The position numbers and the translations under genes are program-made. Source: Nocardioides rubriscoriae (GTDB lineage Bacteria; Actinomycetota; Actinomycetes; Propionibacteriales; Nocardioidaceae). From it: 64,000 bases of DNA. Below, piece by piece: positions 44,675 to 54,230 of the stretch (the stretch's first letter is position 1; each line of letters opens with the position of its first letter). Below the pieces are notes generated by a model, which searched no databases, was not told where the DNA came from, and saw nothing but the letters and a program-made list of their open reading frames with translations. Location of the stretch: contig NZ_VIYJ01000001.1 in the NCBI RefSeq assembly GCF_008087085.1, positions 496,001 through 560,000 on the forward strand, written 5' to 3'.

Positions 44675-44815
44675 TCAGCGGGCGCGCCGTCCGGTCTGGT
44701 CCCCGACGAAGGGGATCCGGGTGCGGTCGGTGCGGTGGCGCTTGACGGTGACGCTCCGGGAGAGGCGCTCGCGGCGGTAGTCCACCTCGGCCTGGACGGT
44801 CATGCGGTCGAACAT
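44675..44815 (-). CDS. Small basic protein, 46 residues
   Basis: It encodes MFDRMTVQAEVDYRRERLSR followed by SVTVKRHRTDRTRIPFVGDQ and TGRRAR, strongly basic with no hydrophobic segment. A GAGGAG Shine-Dalgarno lies 9 nt before the ATG, an intrinsic terminator follows, and a 12-bp inverted repeat lies upstream, so this looks like a genuine monocistronic gene. Family unknown; a nucleic-acid-binding role is possible from composition only. Confidence 0.6.
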   Translation of the reverse strand: MFDRMTVQAEVDYRRERLSRSVTVKRHRTDRTRIPFVGDQTGRRAR

Positions 44816-44828
44816 GGCGGTGCTCCTC

Positions 44829-44888
44829 GCTACCTCAGGGCCGACCTGGTGCCGGCCTCTGTGGACGAGACTCGCCCCCTGAGGTAGC
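44829..44888. promoter_or_regulatory. 12-bp inverted repeat upstream of the small gene
   Basis: GCTACCTCAGGG (44829-44840) and CCCTGAGGTAGC (44877-44888) are perfect inverted copies 36 bp apart; a further half-site GGTACCTCAG lies at 44927-44936. The arrangement fits an operator with DNA looping or a structured leader of the 46-residue gene. Confidence 0.55.
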
Positions 44889-44967
44889 ACCGCACATCGG
44901 TCGCGTGCCCTAGGTGTGAACAGGGGGTACCTCAGAGGGGCGTGACGCGGCTCACCACCCGACCCCC

Positions 44968-46125
44968 TCACGACGTGGCGGGCCGCCCGCCGACCCACGT
45001 CGCGGCGACCAGGGGCACGCCCGGGCGGTAGGCGAGGTGCCGGTGGCTCGGGGCGTCGAGGACCAGGAGGTCGGCGCGGCTGCCGACGGTGAGGCGCCCG
45101 ACGTCGTCGCGGTCGAGCGCGGCGGCACCGCCGGCGGTCGCCGCGTGCACGGCCTCGGCGGGCGTCATCCCCATCTCGCGCACCGCGAGCGCGACGCAGA
45201 ACGGCAGCGACGAGGTGAAGCACGAGCCCGGGTTGCAGTCGCTGGCCAGCGCGACCCGGACGCCGGCGTCGAGGAGCCGGCGGGCGTCGGGATAGGGCTG
45301 GCGGGTTGAGAACTCGACGCCGGGCAGCAGCGTCGCGACGGTGCCCGAGGCGGCCAGGGCGTCGACGTCGGCGTCGGCGAGGTAGGTGCAGTGGTCGACG
45401 GCCGTGAGGCCGAGCTCGCACGCGAGTCGTACGCCGGCGCCGTGGGTCAGCTGGTTGGCGTGCAGCCGCCCGCGCAGCCCGACCGCCTCGCCCGCGGCCA
45501 GCACCGCCCGGGCCTGGTCGGCGTCGAAGGCACCCTCCTCGCAGAACGCGTCGATCCACCGGGCGTGGGGCGCGGCGGCCGCGAGCATCGCGCCGGTGAC
45601 CAGGTCGACGTAGCCGGCCGGGTCGTCGGCGTACTCAGGTGGCACGACGTGGGCGCCGAGGAAGGTCGTCTCGTCGGTGAACTGGCTCGCGACCGCGAGG
45701 CTGCGCGCCTCGTCGTGGACGGTCAGGCCGTAGCCGCTCTTGATCTCGACGGTCGTCGTGCCCTGGCGGCGCATCTCGGCGACCAGGGCGGCGACGTGGG
45801 CGGTCAGCTGCTCGTCGGTCGCGGCGCGGGTGGCGGCGACGGTGGTGCGGATGCCGCCCGCGGCGTACGGCGTGCCGGACATCCGCGCCTCGAACTCGGC
45901 CGCCCGGTCACCGGCGAAGACCAGGTGGGAGTGGGAGTCGACCCACCCGGGCAGCACCGCGCGCCCGCCGACGTCGACGGCGGTGTCGGTGGCCGGGGCC
46001 AGGTGGGCCGGGCCGGTCCAGGCGACGCGCGCACCGTCGATGACGAGAGCAGCGCTCTCGATCATCGGCCGGTCGTCGTCCCACGTGGTCAGCTCGGCGA
46101 TCCCGGTGATCAGCGTGCTGCTCAT
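44968..46125 (-). CDS. hutI: Imidazolonepropionase HutI
   Basis: The protein has 385 residues, amidohydrolase superfamily. Metal-site HxH is in [20 protein letters not shown]; further motifs are [75 protein letters not shown] and [19 protein letters not shown]. It hydrolyses imidazolone-propanoate to N-formimidoyl-L-glutamate, the third step of histidine degradation. The ATG overlaps the hutF stop (ATGA). Confidence 0.95.
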   Translation of the reverse strand: MSSTLITGIAELTTWDDDRPMIESAALVIDGARVAWTGPAHLAPATDTAVDVGGRAVLPGWVDSHSHLVFAGDRAAEFEARMSGTPYAAGGIRTTVAATRAATDEQLTAHVAALVAEMRRQGTTTVEIKSGYGLTVHDEARSLAVASQFTDETTFLGAHVVPPEYADDPAGYVDLVTGAMLAAAAPHARWIDAFCEEGAFDADQARAVLAAGEAVGLRGRLHANQLTHGAGVRLACELGLTAVDHCTYLADADVDALAASGTVATLLPGVEFSTRQPYPDARRLLDAGVRVALASDCNPGSCFTSSLPFCVALAVREMGMTPAEAVHAATAGGAAALDRDDVGRLTVGSRADLLVLDAPSHRHLAYRPGVPLVAATWVGGRPATS

Positions 46126-47399
46126 CGCAGGACCTCCGCGACCACGGCGTCGAGGTCGCGACCGACCGCCGCCCGGTCGAGGTCGAGCCACCGGCCGTCG
46201 ACCATCACCGAGGTGACGTCGGCGGCGCTCGCGGCCCAGACGGCCGTGTGCTCGTCGGCGCCGGTGCCGGCGGTGCGGGGGCTGGTGGTGTCGAGGGTGA
46301 CGAGGTCGGCGCGGGAGCCGACGGCGATGGCACCGGCGTCGGGGAAGCCGAGGCTGGCGTGTCCGGTCGCGGTCGCGGCGTCGAGCAGGTCGGCGGTGAG
46401 CCACGTGCCGCGGCGGCGGGTCGCCAGGCGCTCGTCGAGCTCGACGGCGCGCATCTCCTCGAACAGGTCGATGACCGCGTGGCTGTCGGAGCCGAGCGTC
46501 AGGCGCGCACCGGCGTCGCGCAACGCGGCGCTGGGGCCGACGCCGTCGCCGAGGTCGCGCTCGGTGGTCGGGCAGAAGCAGGCGTGGGTGCGGGTGCTGC
46601 CGAGGTGGTGGACGTCGTCAGCGGTGAGGTGGGTGGCGTGGACGGCCGTCGTCAGTGGGCCGAGCACGCCGTGGTCGGCGAGCAGCTGGGTCGGCGTGGC
46701 GCCGTACGCCGCGACGCAGGCGTCGTTCTCGGCCGGCTGCTCGCTGAGGTGGACGTGCAGCGGTCGGCCGGCCGCCGCCGCGACGACGGTGGCGAGCTGG
46801 TCGTCGGGGACCGCGCGCACCGAGTGGATCGCGGCTCCCGACCCGGGCAGCGCACTCGACCGTCGGGCCCAGGCGTCGGCGTCGCCGTCGCTGAAGCGCC
46901 GCTGCACGCCCTCGGGCGGCTCGCCGAACCCGCTGCTGAGGTAGCAGGTGTCGAGCAGTCGGATCCTGATGCCGGCGACGTCGGCGGCCTGGAGCAGCGC
47001 GTGACCCATGACGTGGGGGTCGTCGTACGGCGTGCCGTCGGGCTGGTGGTGGAGGTAGTGGAACTCCCCCACCGTCGTGATGCCCGCCGCCGCCATCTCG
47101 CGGTAGACGGCCGTGGCGAGCCGGAGGTAGGAGTCGGGGTCGAGACGCTCGGCGACGGCGTACATCTGCGCGCGCCAGGTCCAGAACGAGCCGGTACCGC
47201 GCTGGGTGCGGCCGCGCAGGACCCGGTGGAACGCGTGGCTGTGCGCGTTGGCGAGCCCGGGGATCGTCAGGCCGGGGACGGGCTCGCCGCCGCCGGCCCC
47301 GGGGGTGACCGACGTGAACCGACCGTCGACGACCTCGACGCCCACGGCGTCGTGGACGGCGCCGTCGACCCAGGCCCGCTCCAGCAGGTAGGAGGTCAC
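46122..47399 (-). CDS. hutF: Formimidoylglutamate deiminase HutF
   Basis: The protein has 425 residues. The amidohydrolase metal site is in [20 protein letters not shown], with [60 protein letters not shown] and [20 protein letters not shown], all typical of HutF. It deiminates N-formimidoyl-glutamate to N-formyl-glutamate and ammonia. The GTG start overlaps the M20 gene's stop (GTGA). The presence of HutF implies the formylglutamate branch rather than direct formiminoglutamase. Confidence 0.95.
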   Translation of the reverse strand: MTSYLLERAWVDGAVHDAVGVEVVDGRFTSVTPGAGGGEPVPGLTIPGLANAHSHAFHRVLRGRTQRGTGSFWTWRAQMYAVAERLDPDSYLRLATAVYREMAAAGITTVGEFHYLHHQPDGTPYDDPHVMGHALLQAADVAGIRIRLLDTCYLSSGFGEPPEGVQRRFSDGDADAWARRSSALPGSGAAIHSVRAVPDDQLATVVAAAAGRPLHVHLSEQPAENDACVAAYGATPTQLLADHGVLGPLTTAVHATHLTADDVHHLGSTRTHACFCPTTERDLGDGVGPSAALRDAGARLTLGSDSHAVIDLFEEMRAVELDERLATRRRGTWLTADLLDAATATGHASLGFPDAGAIAVGSRADLVTLDTTSPRTAGTGADEHTAVWAASAADVTSVMVDGRWLDLDRAAVGRDLDAVVAEVLR

Positions 47400-48586
47400 C
47401 GGCCCACCAGCCCCTCGAGCACGTCGGCGAGCGCGACCACGCCGGCGAGGCAGTCGGCCGTCTCGGCGTGCTCGGCCGGGGAGTGCGAGACCCCGGTGGG
47501 GTTGCGCACGAAGAGCATGGCGCTGGGGATGCCGGCCGCGGAGAGGATGCCGGCGTCGTGGCCGGCCTGGGTCGGCAGCACCGGCCACGGCCGCCCGGCG
47601 GTGAGCGCCGGGTCGAAGGCCACCGCCGCCGAGACCGACTCGGCGGTCAGGGCGACCGACGTGCCGTCGCGCCCGGCACGCTCGACGGCCTGCCGCTCGA
47701 CGGTCGCGACCAGGTCGGCCAGGGCCTGGTCGGTGGAGGCCCGCGCGTCGAGCCACGCCGTGACCCGAGAGGCGATCGCGTTGGTGCCGTTGGGGGTGAC
47801 CTCGACGCGGCCGAAGGTCGCCCGCTGCCCGGTCAGCCGGGCCCGCTTGTTGGCCGCGAGCGCGGTCATGGCGTAGGTCAGCATCGGGTCGGAGCGGTCC
47901 TCCATGCGGGTCGAGCCGGCGTGGTTGGCCTCGCCGGTGACGTCGAGGCGCCACCGACCGTGGGGCCAGATCTCGCTGGCCACGCCCACGGGCTCACCGC
48001 GGTCGACCAGGTCGCGGCCCTGCTCGACGTGCAGCTCGACGTAGGCCGACACGCCGGCCAGCAGCGTCGACGACCCGCCCTCGACCACGCCCTCGACCAC
48101 GCCCTCGACCACGTCGCCCAGCGCGACACCGTCGCGGTCGCGCAGCGCGCGGGCGGTCTCCCACGAGATCGCCCCGGTCGCCAGCCGCGAGCCCAGGCAG
48201 GCCTGGCCGAAGCGCGACCCCTCCTCCTCGACGAAGGCCGCGACGCCGACGCGACGCCGCGGCACGACCCCCCGCTCGCGGAGCAGGTCGAGTGCCGCGA
48301 ACGCCGACACGACGCCGAGCGGGCCGTCGTAGGCCCCGCCGTCGAGGACCGAGTCGAGGTGGCTGCCGGTCAGCACCGCGTCGTGGTCGGGCGGGCCCCA
48401 CCAGGCGACCTGGTTGCCGAAGCCGTCGGTCTCCACCGCGAGCCCGCGCGCGGCCGCCTGCTCGACGAACCACGCCGCCAGCTCGCGCTCGGCGTCGAGG
48501 AACGGCTGGCGGAAGTAGCCCCCCGACACCGCCGACCGGCCGACGGGCGCGAGGTCGGCCCACATCTGCTCGAGGTCGTCGGGCAC
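47396..48586 (-). CDS. M20-type amidohydrolase (allantoate/N-carbamoyl amidohydrolase-like)
   Basis: The protein has 396 residues. Zn-peptidase motifs are GSHLDSVLDGGAYDGPLGVV, AFVEEEGSRFGQACLGSRL and YVELHVEQGRDLVDRGEPVG, with a HAGSTRMEDRSDP dimer-interface segment and a C-terminal AGHDAGIL His. It belongs to the AllC/hydantoinase-carbamoylase family. Placed directly before hutF and hutI it probably removes the formyl group from N-formyl-glutamate, in place of HutG; this is inference. AGGAG lies 6 nt upstream of GTG 48586. A 12-bp unit repeated three times at 48078-48113 encodes VVEGVVEGVVEG. Confidence 0.85.
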   Translation of the reverse strand: MPDDLEQMWADLAPVGRSAVSGGYFRQPFLDAERELAAWFVEQAAARGLAVETDGFGNQVAWWGPPDHDAVLTGSHLDSVLDGGAYDGPLGVVSAFAALDLLRERGVVPRRRVGVAAFVEEEGSRFGQACLGSRLATGAISWETARALRDRDGVALGDVVEGVVEGVVEGGSSTLLAGVSAYVELHVEQGRDLVDRGEPVGVASEIWPHGRWRLDVTGEANHAGSTRMEDRSDPMLTYAMTALAANKRARLTGQRATFGRVEVTPNGTNAIASRVTAWLDARASTDQALADLVATVERQAVERAGRDGTSVALTAESVSAAVAFDPALTAGRPWPVLPTQAGHDAGILSAAGIPSAMLFVRNPTGVSHSPAEHAETADCLAGVVALADVLEGLVGR

Positions 48587-48607
48587 CGGTGCTCCTATCC
48601 TGCGCGC

Positions 48608-49222
48608 ATGGAGTTCCAGGACGTCGTACGACGCCGCCGGATGGTCCGCAACTATGCCGACCGACCGGTCGACCCCGCCATCATCGACCGTGCGCTCGCC
48701 AACGCGACCCGGGCCCCCAGCGCCGGGTTCACGCAGGGCTGGGCGTTCCTGGTGCTCGACACCCCCGCCGACGTACGCCGCTTCTGGCAGCTCAGCAGCG
48801 ACGACGCCGACCACCCCGGCCGGTGGCTCGAGGGCATGATGCGCGCCCCGGTGGTCGTGCTGCCGTGCAGCAGCAAGGCGGCCTACCTCGACCGCTACGC
48901 CGAGCCCGACAAGGGCTGGACCGACCGCGACGAGTCACGCTGGTCGATGCCCTACTGGCACATGGACGCGGCCAAGGCCTCGCTGCTGATCCTGCAGACC
49001 GTCACCGACGCAGGCCTCGGCGCCTGCTTCTTCGGGCTGGTCGCCGACCGCGAGACCGCGCTGCGCGAGGTCTTCGGCATCCCCGACACCCACGACCCGA
49101 TCGGCGTCATCACGATCGGCCACCCCGCCCCCGGCGGGTCCGGCGGCTCCCCCACGCGACGGCGTCGTACGCCGTGGCAGGAGGTCGTGCACCGCGGGCA
49201 CTGGTCCCGTGTGCAGGACTGA
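48608..49222 (+). CDS. Nitroreductase family protein
   Basis: The protein has 204 residues. The FMN-binding fold has MEFQDVVRRRRMVRNYADRP (phosphate-binding Arg cluster), ATRAPSAGFTQGWAFLVL, DAAKASLLILQTVTDAGLGA and IGVITIGHPAP. It is an NAD(P)H-dependent flavin reductase of nitro compounds or quinones; the substrate is unknown. TATCCT lies 6 nt before the ATG (leaderless), back to back with the M20 gene promoter. Confidence 0.9.
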   Translation: MEFQDVVRRRRMVRNYADRPVDPAIIDRALANATRAPSAGFTQGWAFLVLDTPADVRRFWQLSSDDADHPGRWLEGMMRAPVVVLPCSSKAAYLDRYAEPDKGWTDRDESRWSMPYWHMDAAKASLLILQTVTDAGLGACFFGLVADRETALREVFGIPDTHDPIGVITIGHPAPGGSGGSPTRRRRTPWQEVVHRGHWSRVQD

Positions 49223-49266
49223 CCGTTCCGCACACGCACCTGCCGTCACTGTGTGACCCTCTGCAC

Positions 49267-49551
49267 ATGACCCCGACCGCACGAGCCCTCGCGCTCGCCC
49301 TCGCCCTGTCCGTGACCTTCGCCGGACCCGCCGTGGTGAGCGCGCAGGCGCACACGACGGGGATCCACGACAACTGCACCAACCTCAACAAGAAGTGGCC
49401 CCACGGCGTCGGGCGCAGCAACGCCCGCGACCACACCTCGGGCACCCCGGTGCGCAACTTCTACAAGAACACCGCGGCCTACAACGAGGCCGACCGCCAC
49501 AACGGCACGCTCGACCGCGACAACGACGGCATCGCCTGCGAGAAGGCCTGA
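49267..49551 (+). CDS. Secreted excalibur calcium-binding domain protein
   Basis: The protein has 94 residues. A Sec signal peptide (ARALALALALSVTFAGPAVVSA) is followed by an excalibur domain: two Cys (DNCTNLNKKWPHGVGRS; IACEKA) and the calcium loop DRDNDGIACE (DxDxDGxxCE). Secreted as a tiny extracellular protein; in actinobacteria the domain is often joined to nucleases or sits alone. The function of the stand-alone form is unknown. Confidence 0.85.
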   Translation: MTPTARALALALALSVTFAGPAVVSAQAHTTGIHDNCTNLNKKWPHGVGRSNARDHTSGTPVRNFYKNTAAYNEADRHNGTLDRDNDGIACEKA

Positions 49552-49583
49552 CCCCGTCAGCGGGTCCGCTCAGCGGACCCGAC

Positions 49584-50327
49584 TCAGTCGAGGGTGCGGG
49601 CGAGCAGGGCCTCGAGCTCGGTGAAGTGACGCTCGGCGGCGGCCTCGTCGTACATCGAGGTGTCGGCCATCGAGTAGCCGTGCGGGGCGCCGGCGTAGAC
49701 CTCGTTGCTCGCGGTCAGCCCGTGGCGGGCGAGCTCCTCGCCCAAGGTGGCCACGGCCTCAGGGGGCATCGAGCCGTCGTGGTCGGCGTGGCCGAAGACG
49801 AACTGGGCGCGTGCCGTGGCCAGGCCGGCGTGCGGGCTGTCGGGCTCGTCGGTCACCAGCCCGCCACCGTGGAAGCCGCCGCAGGCCGCGACGTCGTCGG
49901 GGTGACCGGTGGCCGCACGCACGGACAGCCGGGCGCCCATGCAGTAGCCGGTGACCCCGATCGGGCCGTCGGCGACGCCGTCGAGCCCGCGCAGGGCCGC
50001 GACGTACGCCGCGATGTCGGGCACCGCGAGGTCGCTGGTCAGCGCGCCGACGCGGGGCATCGCCTCGGCGAAGAACGCGTCGCGCGCCCCGGGCTCGCGC
50101 AGGTCGGTGTGGGGACGCACGGCGTCGACGTCGCCGTCGCGGTAGAAGACGTTGGGCGCGAGCACGACGTAGCCCCACGACGCGATCCGGTCGCACATCT
50201 CGGCGATGCGGGGGCGCAGGCCGATGGCGTCCATGAAGAACAGCACGCCCGGCCCGTGACCGGACCCGGGGCGGGCGACGTAGGCCTGGGTGGTGCCGTC
50301 GGCGGCAGGGATGTCGATGAGATCCAT
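49584..50327 (-). CDS. Dienelactone hydrolase family protein
   Basis: The protein has 247 residues and is an alpha/beta hydrolase. The nucleophile elbow is GVTGYCMGARLSVRAA with Cys as in dienelactone hydrolases, the acid lies in FVFGHADHDGSMPPEAVATL, and the His in PHGYSMADTSMYDEAAAERH. Substrates of relatives are 4-carboxymethylenebutenolides from aromatic ring cleavage, or other esters. TAGCGT lies 7 nt before the ATG (leaderless). It is a single gene with no aromatic pathway neighbours. Confidence 0.9.
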   Translation of the reverse strand: MDLIDIPAADGTTQAYVARPGSGHGPGVLFFMDAIGLRPRIAEMCDRIASWGYVVLAPNVFYRDGDVDAVRPHTDLREPGARDAFFAEAMPRVGALTSDLAVPDIAAYVAALRGLDGVADGPIGVTGYCMGARLSVRAATGHPDDVAACGGFHGGGLVTDEPDSPHAGLATARAQFVFGHADHDGSMPPEAVATLGEELARHGLTASNEVYAGAPHGYSMADTSMYDEAAAERHFTELEALLARTLD

Positions 50328-50378
50328 GGCGCAGACGCTAGTGCGGCCTCGTAACCTTCAGGGGTGAGGTGATGGCCG

Positions 50379-50930
50379 ATGACCGACCGACCAGCCGACC
50401 GACGGCAGCGTGAGCCCGAGCGCGACGAGCGCACCGGTGAGGCGGCTGCTGCTGCCCGGATGGCCCGCAAGGACCGCTGGGTCGAGGAGCAGATCCGGGT
50501 CGCGATGGAGCGCGGCGACTTCGACGACCTGCCCGGCGCGGGCAAGCCGATCGAGGGTCTCGGCGACTCCCACGACCCCGACTGGTGGCTCAAGAAGCTC
50601 GTCGAGCGCGAGAAGATCGCCGTCCTGCCGCTGAGCGTGCAGCTGCGCAAGGAGGACGCCGAGCTCGACGCGCGCCTCGACGCGATCGGCTTCGAGGCCG
50701 AGGTGCGTCGCGTGGTCACCGACTTCAACGAGCGGGTCGTCGCGGCCCGCTATCGCGCGCCGGAGGGCCCGCCGCTGGTCACCATGCCGCGCGACGTCGA
50801 CGAGGCCGTGGCGGCCTGGGCCGGACGACGTGCCGCCCGGCGCGCGGCCCGGGCGGCCGAGCAGGCCGCGGCCGAGGCGGCGGCCCCACCGCGCCGCTGG
50901 TGGCAGCGCCGCCGCCGGTCGGGCTCCTAG
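50379..50930 (+). CDS. DUF1992 family protein (DnaJC28-like)
   Basis: The protein has 183 residues. The core MARKDRWVEEQIRVAMERGD followed by FDDLPGAGKPIEGLGDSHDP and DWWLKKLVEREKIAVLPLSV is the DUF1992 domain. It usually stands alone in bacteria and its function is unknown. A basic Ala/Arg-rich tail ends the protein. Its last four bases overlap the convergent arylsulfotransferase-like gene. Confidence 0.87.
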   Translation: MTDRPADRRQREPERDERTGEAAAAARMARKDRWVEEQIRVAMERGDFDDLPGAGKPIEGLGDSHDPDWWLKKLVEREKIAVLPLSVQLRKEDAELDARLDAIGFEAEVRRVVTDFNERVVAARYRAPEGPPLVTMPRDVDEAVAAWAGRRAARRAARAAEQAAAEAAAPPRRWWQRRRRSGS

Positions 50931-53041
50931 GGCCGACGGGCCACGACCCTCACCGCCGCGTCGTCGAGGCGGCCGCTGAGCAGGGAGGTCACGCGCACCC
51001 GCAGCACCACCGCGTCGCCGGGCCGCGCCGCGCGCCGACGGGTCACCCGCAGCGTGGTCACGACGGACCCGCCCGGCGCGAGCACGGGGGTCCGCCCGGC
51101 GCGGTCGCCCACGACGGCGAACCCGCGGGCCGTCCCGTCGACGACCCACCCCAGCTGATCAGGGCGGGCGCCGCCGTTGCGCACGCGCACCCTGACCACC
51201 GCGGTCGCGCCGACGCTGCGCAGGGCTACGGCGAGCCGCTCGGACCACGTCCGGTCACGCCCCAGCCGCACCCGGACGTGCGGGCGGGAGACCGGGCGCA
51301 CCGTGTAGGTGCGGGTCACGGTCGTGACGAGGCCGGCCCCGTCGACGGCCCTGACCCGCACGCGGTGGGTGCCGGGCCGGGTGTCGAGCAGGGCGCCGTT
51401 GCCGGTCGTGCCGGCACAGGTCCGCAGCGAGGAGCCGCCCCGGTCGTGGCACGTCCACGACGCCCGCACCTGGGCGCCCTCGGCGTACGACGCCCCGGCG
51501 GCCGGGCGGGTGACGGCGACCCGCGGGGGCATCGCGTCGGGCACGACCGCCTTGTGGGCCCGGTAGGAGAAGAACTTCTGGCTGGGCCCCGGGTCGACCG
51601 GGTTGGCGAGCTCCCAGACCACGTCGCCGGCCGCGTCGAGCTCGGTCGCGACCTGGGGGTGGTGGGCGTCGACGGCCGCGGAGGCCCACCCGACCATCGT
51701 GTGCCCGCCGGCGAGCGGCTGGACGGACCCCGCGAACCAGGCGTAGCGACCGGGTGGCGCGTAGGAGCGCACCAGGGTCGCGACCCCGTGGGCCTGGTCG
51801 AGGGAGAAGGTGGCGATGCGGGTCTGGGGGCGCGCGACGGGCGGGCCCGACGGGTCGGCCGGGTCGACGCACAACGGGTCGTAGAGCCCGCCGGAGCCGT
51901 TGTCGAAGACCATGACGTCACCGTCGGGCGTCAGCCGGGCGGTGTGCTGGGCGCACGGACCGCCGTCGGGGTCGCCGCCCGCGTCCTCGAACGTGAAGGA
52001 GCTGTCGCGCCCCCCGAGCTTCCACACCACGCGGCCGGTCGGCGTCGAGGTGTCGATCTTGAAGACCGAGCTGAAGTGCCGGAAGGAGGCGATGACCGCG
52101 TCCTCGCCCAGCACGGGCTGCAGCGAGTTGAGGTGGGCGTAGTCGGGGTTGCCCGGGGTGACGGTCTCGCCCTCGAGGCCGGCGGTGCTCCACTGGAAGG
52201 TCACCCGTCCCGACGGCGAGAGGCGCTGGATGACGGAGTCGGTCATGCCGGTCACGTCGTTGGGCTCGTAGGCCATCAGCCACGTCGTGCCGTCCGGCTC
52301 GACGACCAGGTCGTGCCCGTCGGTGTTGACGAGGTCCTTGGTGCGGATCGTGCGCACCGGGCGGAACCGCTGGTCGAGCTCGACGTAGGTGTCGCCGCTC
52401 GGCGTCGCCGGGTAGCCGACGCGGGCGACGGTGTAGTGCCCGTCGGGCTGGCGGTCGAGGTCGATGCTGCGCCCACCACGCCGCGCGTGCACCCACGACG
52501 GGACGCCGTTGCCGTCGACGACGGTCTCGAAGAAGTCCGGCGGCCGCTCGAACCACTGGTTGCTCAGCGTCAGCATCACCTGGCCGCCGGTCAGCGACCC
52601 CGTGGTCCGCTCGAGCGTGGGGAAGCCGTCCGGCAGGTAGACGTAGGAGTGCCGCTCGGTGCCTCCTGCGTCGACGATCCACACTGCCACCTCGTCGCCC
52701 GCGACCAGACCGGTGACCGTCGCGACGCCGCCGGGGGCGGGCCTGCCGTCGACCAGCACGGTCCCGGCCGGGTCGGTGGTCGTCGCGCCGACCGTGAGCG
52801 TGCCGCCGGTCGCGGCGGTCGTGGTCACGCCGTACCGCGTCACGGCGGGGTCGTACGCCGGGTAGGTCGCCGCACCGTCGCCGCTGACGACGATCGAGTG
52901 CGTGGGCGCGGCGATGCGTCGCGCGTCGTGCGTCGTGTGCGCGGAAGCCGCCGTGGCCACGACCGGCCCGCCGTCGACACCCACCAGCAGCGCCGACACC
53001 AGGCAGCCGAGCACGACGAACACCCTCCCCGGGTTCGTCAT
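50927..53041 (-). CDS. Secreted arylsulfotransferase-fold (ASST) protein
   Basis: The protein has 704 residues. A signal peptide (VFVVLGCLVSALLVGVDGG) precedes an N-terminal beta-sandwich (cadherin-like, about 45-125) and the ASST beta-propeller (about 125-480) with VPSWVHARRGGRSIDLDRQP, TDGHDLVVEPDGTTWLMAYE and HTARLTPDGDVMVFDNGSGG. C-terminal Ig-like domains (about 500-700) carry a Cys pair (SWTCHDRG; LRTCAG). It resembles proteins annotated as arylsulfotransferase family. A PAPS-independent sulfotransferase role is not assured; a wall-associated binding protein is an alternative. Confidence 0.8.
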   Translation of the reverse strand: MTNPGRVFVVLGCLVSALLVGVDGGPVVATAASAHTTHDARRIAAPTHSIVVSGDGAATYPAYDPAVTRYGVTTTAATGGTLTVGATTTDPAGTVLVDGRPAPGGVATVTGLVAGDEVAVWIVDAGGTERHSYVYLPDGFPTLERTTGSLTGGQVMLTLSNQWFERPPDFFETVVDGNGVPSWVHARRGGRSIDLDRQPDGHYTVARVGYPATPSGDTYVELDQRFRPVRTIRTKDLVNTDGHDLVVEPDGTTWLMAYEPNDVTGMTDSVIQRLSPSGRVTFQWSTAGLEGETVTPGNPDYAHLNSLQPVLGEDAVIASFRHFSSVFKIDTSTPTGRVVWKLGGRDSSFTFEDAGGDPDGGPCAQHTARLTPDGDVMVFDNGSGGLYDPLCVDPADPSGPPVARPQTRIATFSLDQAHGVATLVRSYAPPGRYAWFAGSVQPLAGGHTMVGWASAAVDAHHPQVATELDAAGDVVWELANPVDPGPSQKFFSYRAHKAVVPDAMPPRVAVTRPAAGASYAEGAQVRASWTCHDRGGSSLRTCAGTTGNGALLDTRPGTHRVRVRAVDGAGLVTTVTRTYTVRPVSRPHVRVRLGRDRTWSERLAVALRSVGATAVVRVRVRNGGARPDQLGWVVDGTARGFAVVGDRAGRTPVLAPGGSVVTTLRVTRRRAARPGDAVVLRVRVTSLLSGRLDDAAVRVVARRP

Positions 53042-53098
53042 CTCCCGACCTTACGGGCGATCGACCGTCCCGGCGAGAGATCGGTCATACCAACGGGG

Positions 53099-53114
53099 GT
53101 TAGCAACTGCTAAC
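53099..53114. promoter_or_regulatory. Perfect 7-2-7 palindrome over the CitE-like promoter
   Basis: GTTAGCA-AC-TGCTAAC is a perfect inverted repeat. TAACTT (53111-53116) overlaps its right arm and lies 7 nt before ATG 53124, so a bound repressor would cover the -10. Confidence 0.6.
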
Positions 53115-53123
53115 TTCCGCGAC

Positions 53124-54230
53124 ATGCCCGCCTCTCAGAGCGCCAAGGACTTCTTCCGGCCCCTCGCTGTCGGGGCCCCCGCCCCGCTGACCGAGATCCC
53201 GTTCCGTCCCAGCCGCGCGATCCACTTCTTCGACCCCAGCAACGCCAAGATGGCCGCCAAGATCCCGGCCATGGTCGGCACCGTCGACGTACTGCTCGGC
53301 AACCTCGAGGACGCCGTCAAGGCCGACAACAAGCTGGCCGCCCGCGAGGGCCTCGTACGCATCGGGCAGGAGACCGAGGGCCTCGGCGCCGGCGGGCCCA
53401 CCCAGCTGTGGACCCGGATCAACTCGCTCGACAGCCCGTGGGCCCTCGACGACCTCACCACGCTGGTCGCCGGCATCGGCGACAAGCTCGACGTGGTCAT
53501 GGTGCCCAAGGTGCAGGGCGCCGAGGACATCCACTACGTCGACCGCCTGCTGGCCCAGCTCGAGGCCAAGGCCGGGCTCGACCGCCCGATCCTGGTCCAC
53601 GCGATCCTCGAGACCGCGCGCGGGATGGCCAACGTCGAGGAGATCTGCGGCGCCTCGCCGCGCATGCAGGGCCTGTCGCTGGGTCCGGCCGACCTCGCCG
53701 CCGACCGTCGCATGAAGACCACCCGCGTCGGCGGCGGCCACCCCGGTTACCTGGTCCGCCAGGACCCGACCGACGGCTCGCCGGAGGCCATCGCCGCCGC
53801 GCGGACGACGTACCAGCAGGATCTGTGGCACTACACGATCGCCCGCATGGTCGACGCCTGCGCGATGCACGGCATCTACCCCTACTACGGCCCGTTCGGC
53901 GACATCGCCGACACCGTCGCGTGCGAGGACCAGTTCCGCAACGCGTTCCTGCTCGGCTGCGTCGGCACGTGGAGCCTGCACCCCAAGCAGATCGCCATCG
54001 CCAACCGTGTCTTCTCCCCCAGCGTCGAGGACATCGCGCACGCCCGGCGCGTCGTCGCGGCGATGGGCGACGGCACCGGTGCGGTGATGATCGACGGCAA
54101 GATGGAGGACGACGCCTCGCTCAAGCAGTGCCTGGTGATGGTCGCCCTGGCCGACCAGCTCGCGGCGATCGACCCCGAGCTCAAGGCCCAGTACGACGCG
54201 ATCCCCGCCGCCGAGGAGGCGTCCGCATGA
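53124..54230 (+). CDS. Malyl-CoA/citramalyl-CoA lyase-like protein (CitE superfamily)
   Basis: The protein has 368 residues, longer than standard CitE. A TIM barrel with IHFFDPSNAKMAAKIPAMVG, VLLGNLEDAVKADNKLAARE (Mg-binding ED), PKVQGAEDIHYVDRLLAQLE, ILVHAILETARGMANVEEIC (catalytic Glu) and GTWSLHPKQIAIANRVFSPS. It matches L-malyl-CoA/beta-methylmalyl-CoA lyases that split or form C4-C5 CoA esters. It overlaps the second lyase gene (ATGA). Confidence 0.87.
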   Translation: MPASQSAKDFFRPLAVGAPAPLTEIPFRPSRAIHFFDPSNAKMAAKIPAMVGTVDVLLGNLEDAVKADNKLAAREGLVRIGQETEGLGAGGPTQLWTRINSLDSPWALDDLTTLVAGIGDKLDVVMVPKVQGAEDIHYVDRLLAQLEAKAGLDRPILVHAILETARGMANVEEICGASPRMQGLSLGPADLAADRRMKTTRVGGGHPGYLVRQDPTDGSPEAIAAARTTYQQDLWHYTIARMVDACAMHGIYPYYGPFGDIADTVACEDQFRNAFLLGCVGTWSLHPKQIAIANRVFSPSVEDIAHARRVVAAMGDGTGAVMIDGKMEDDASLKQCLVMVALADQLAAIDPELKAQYDAIPAAEEASA

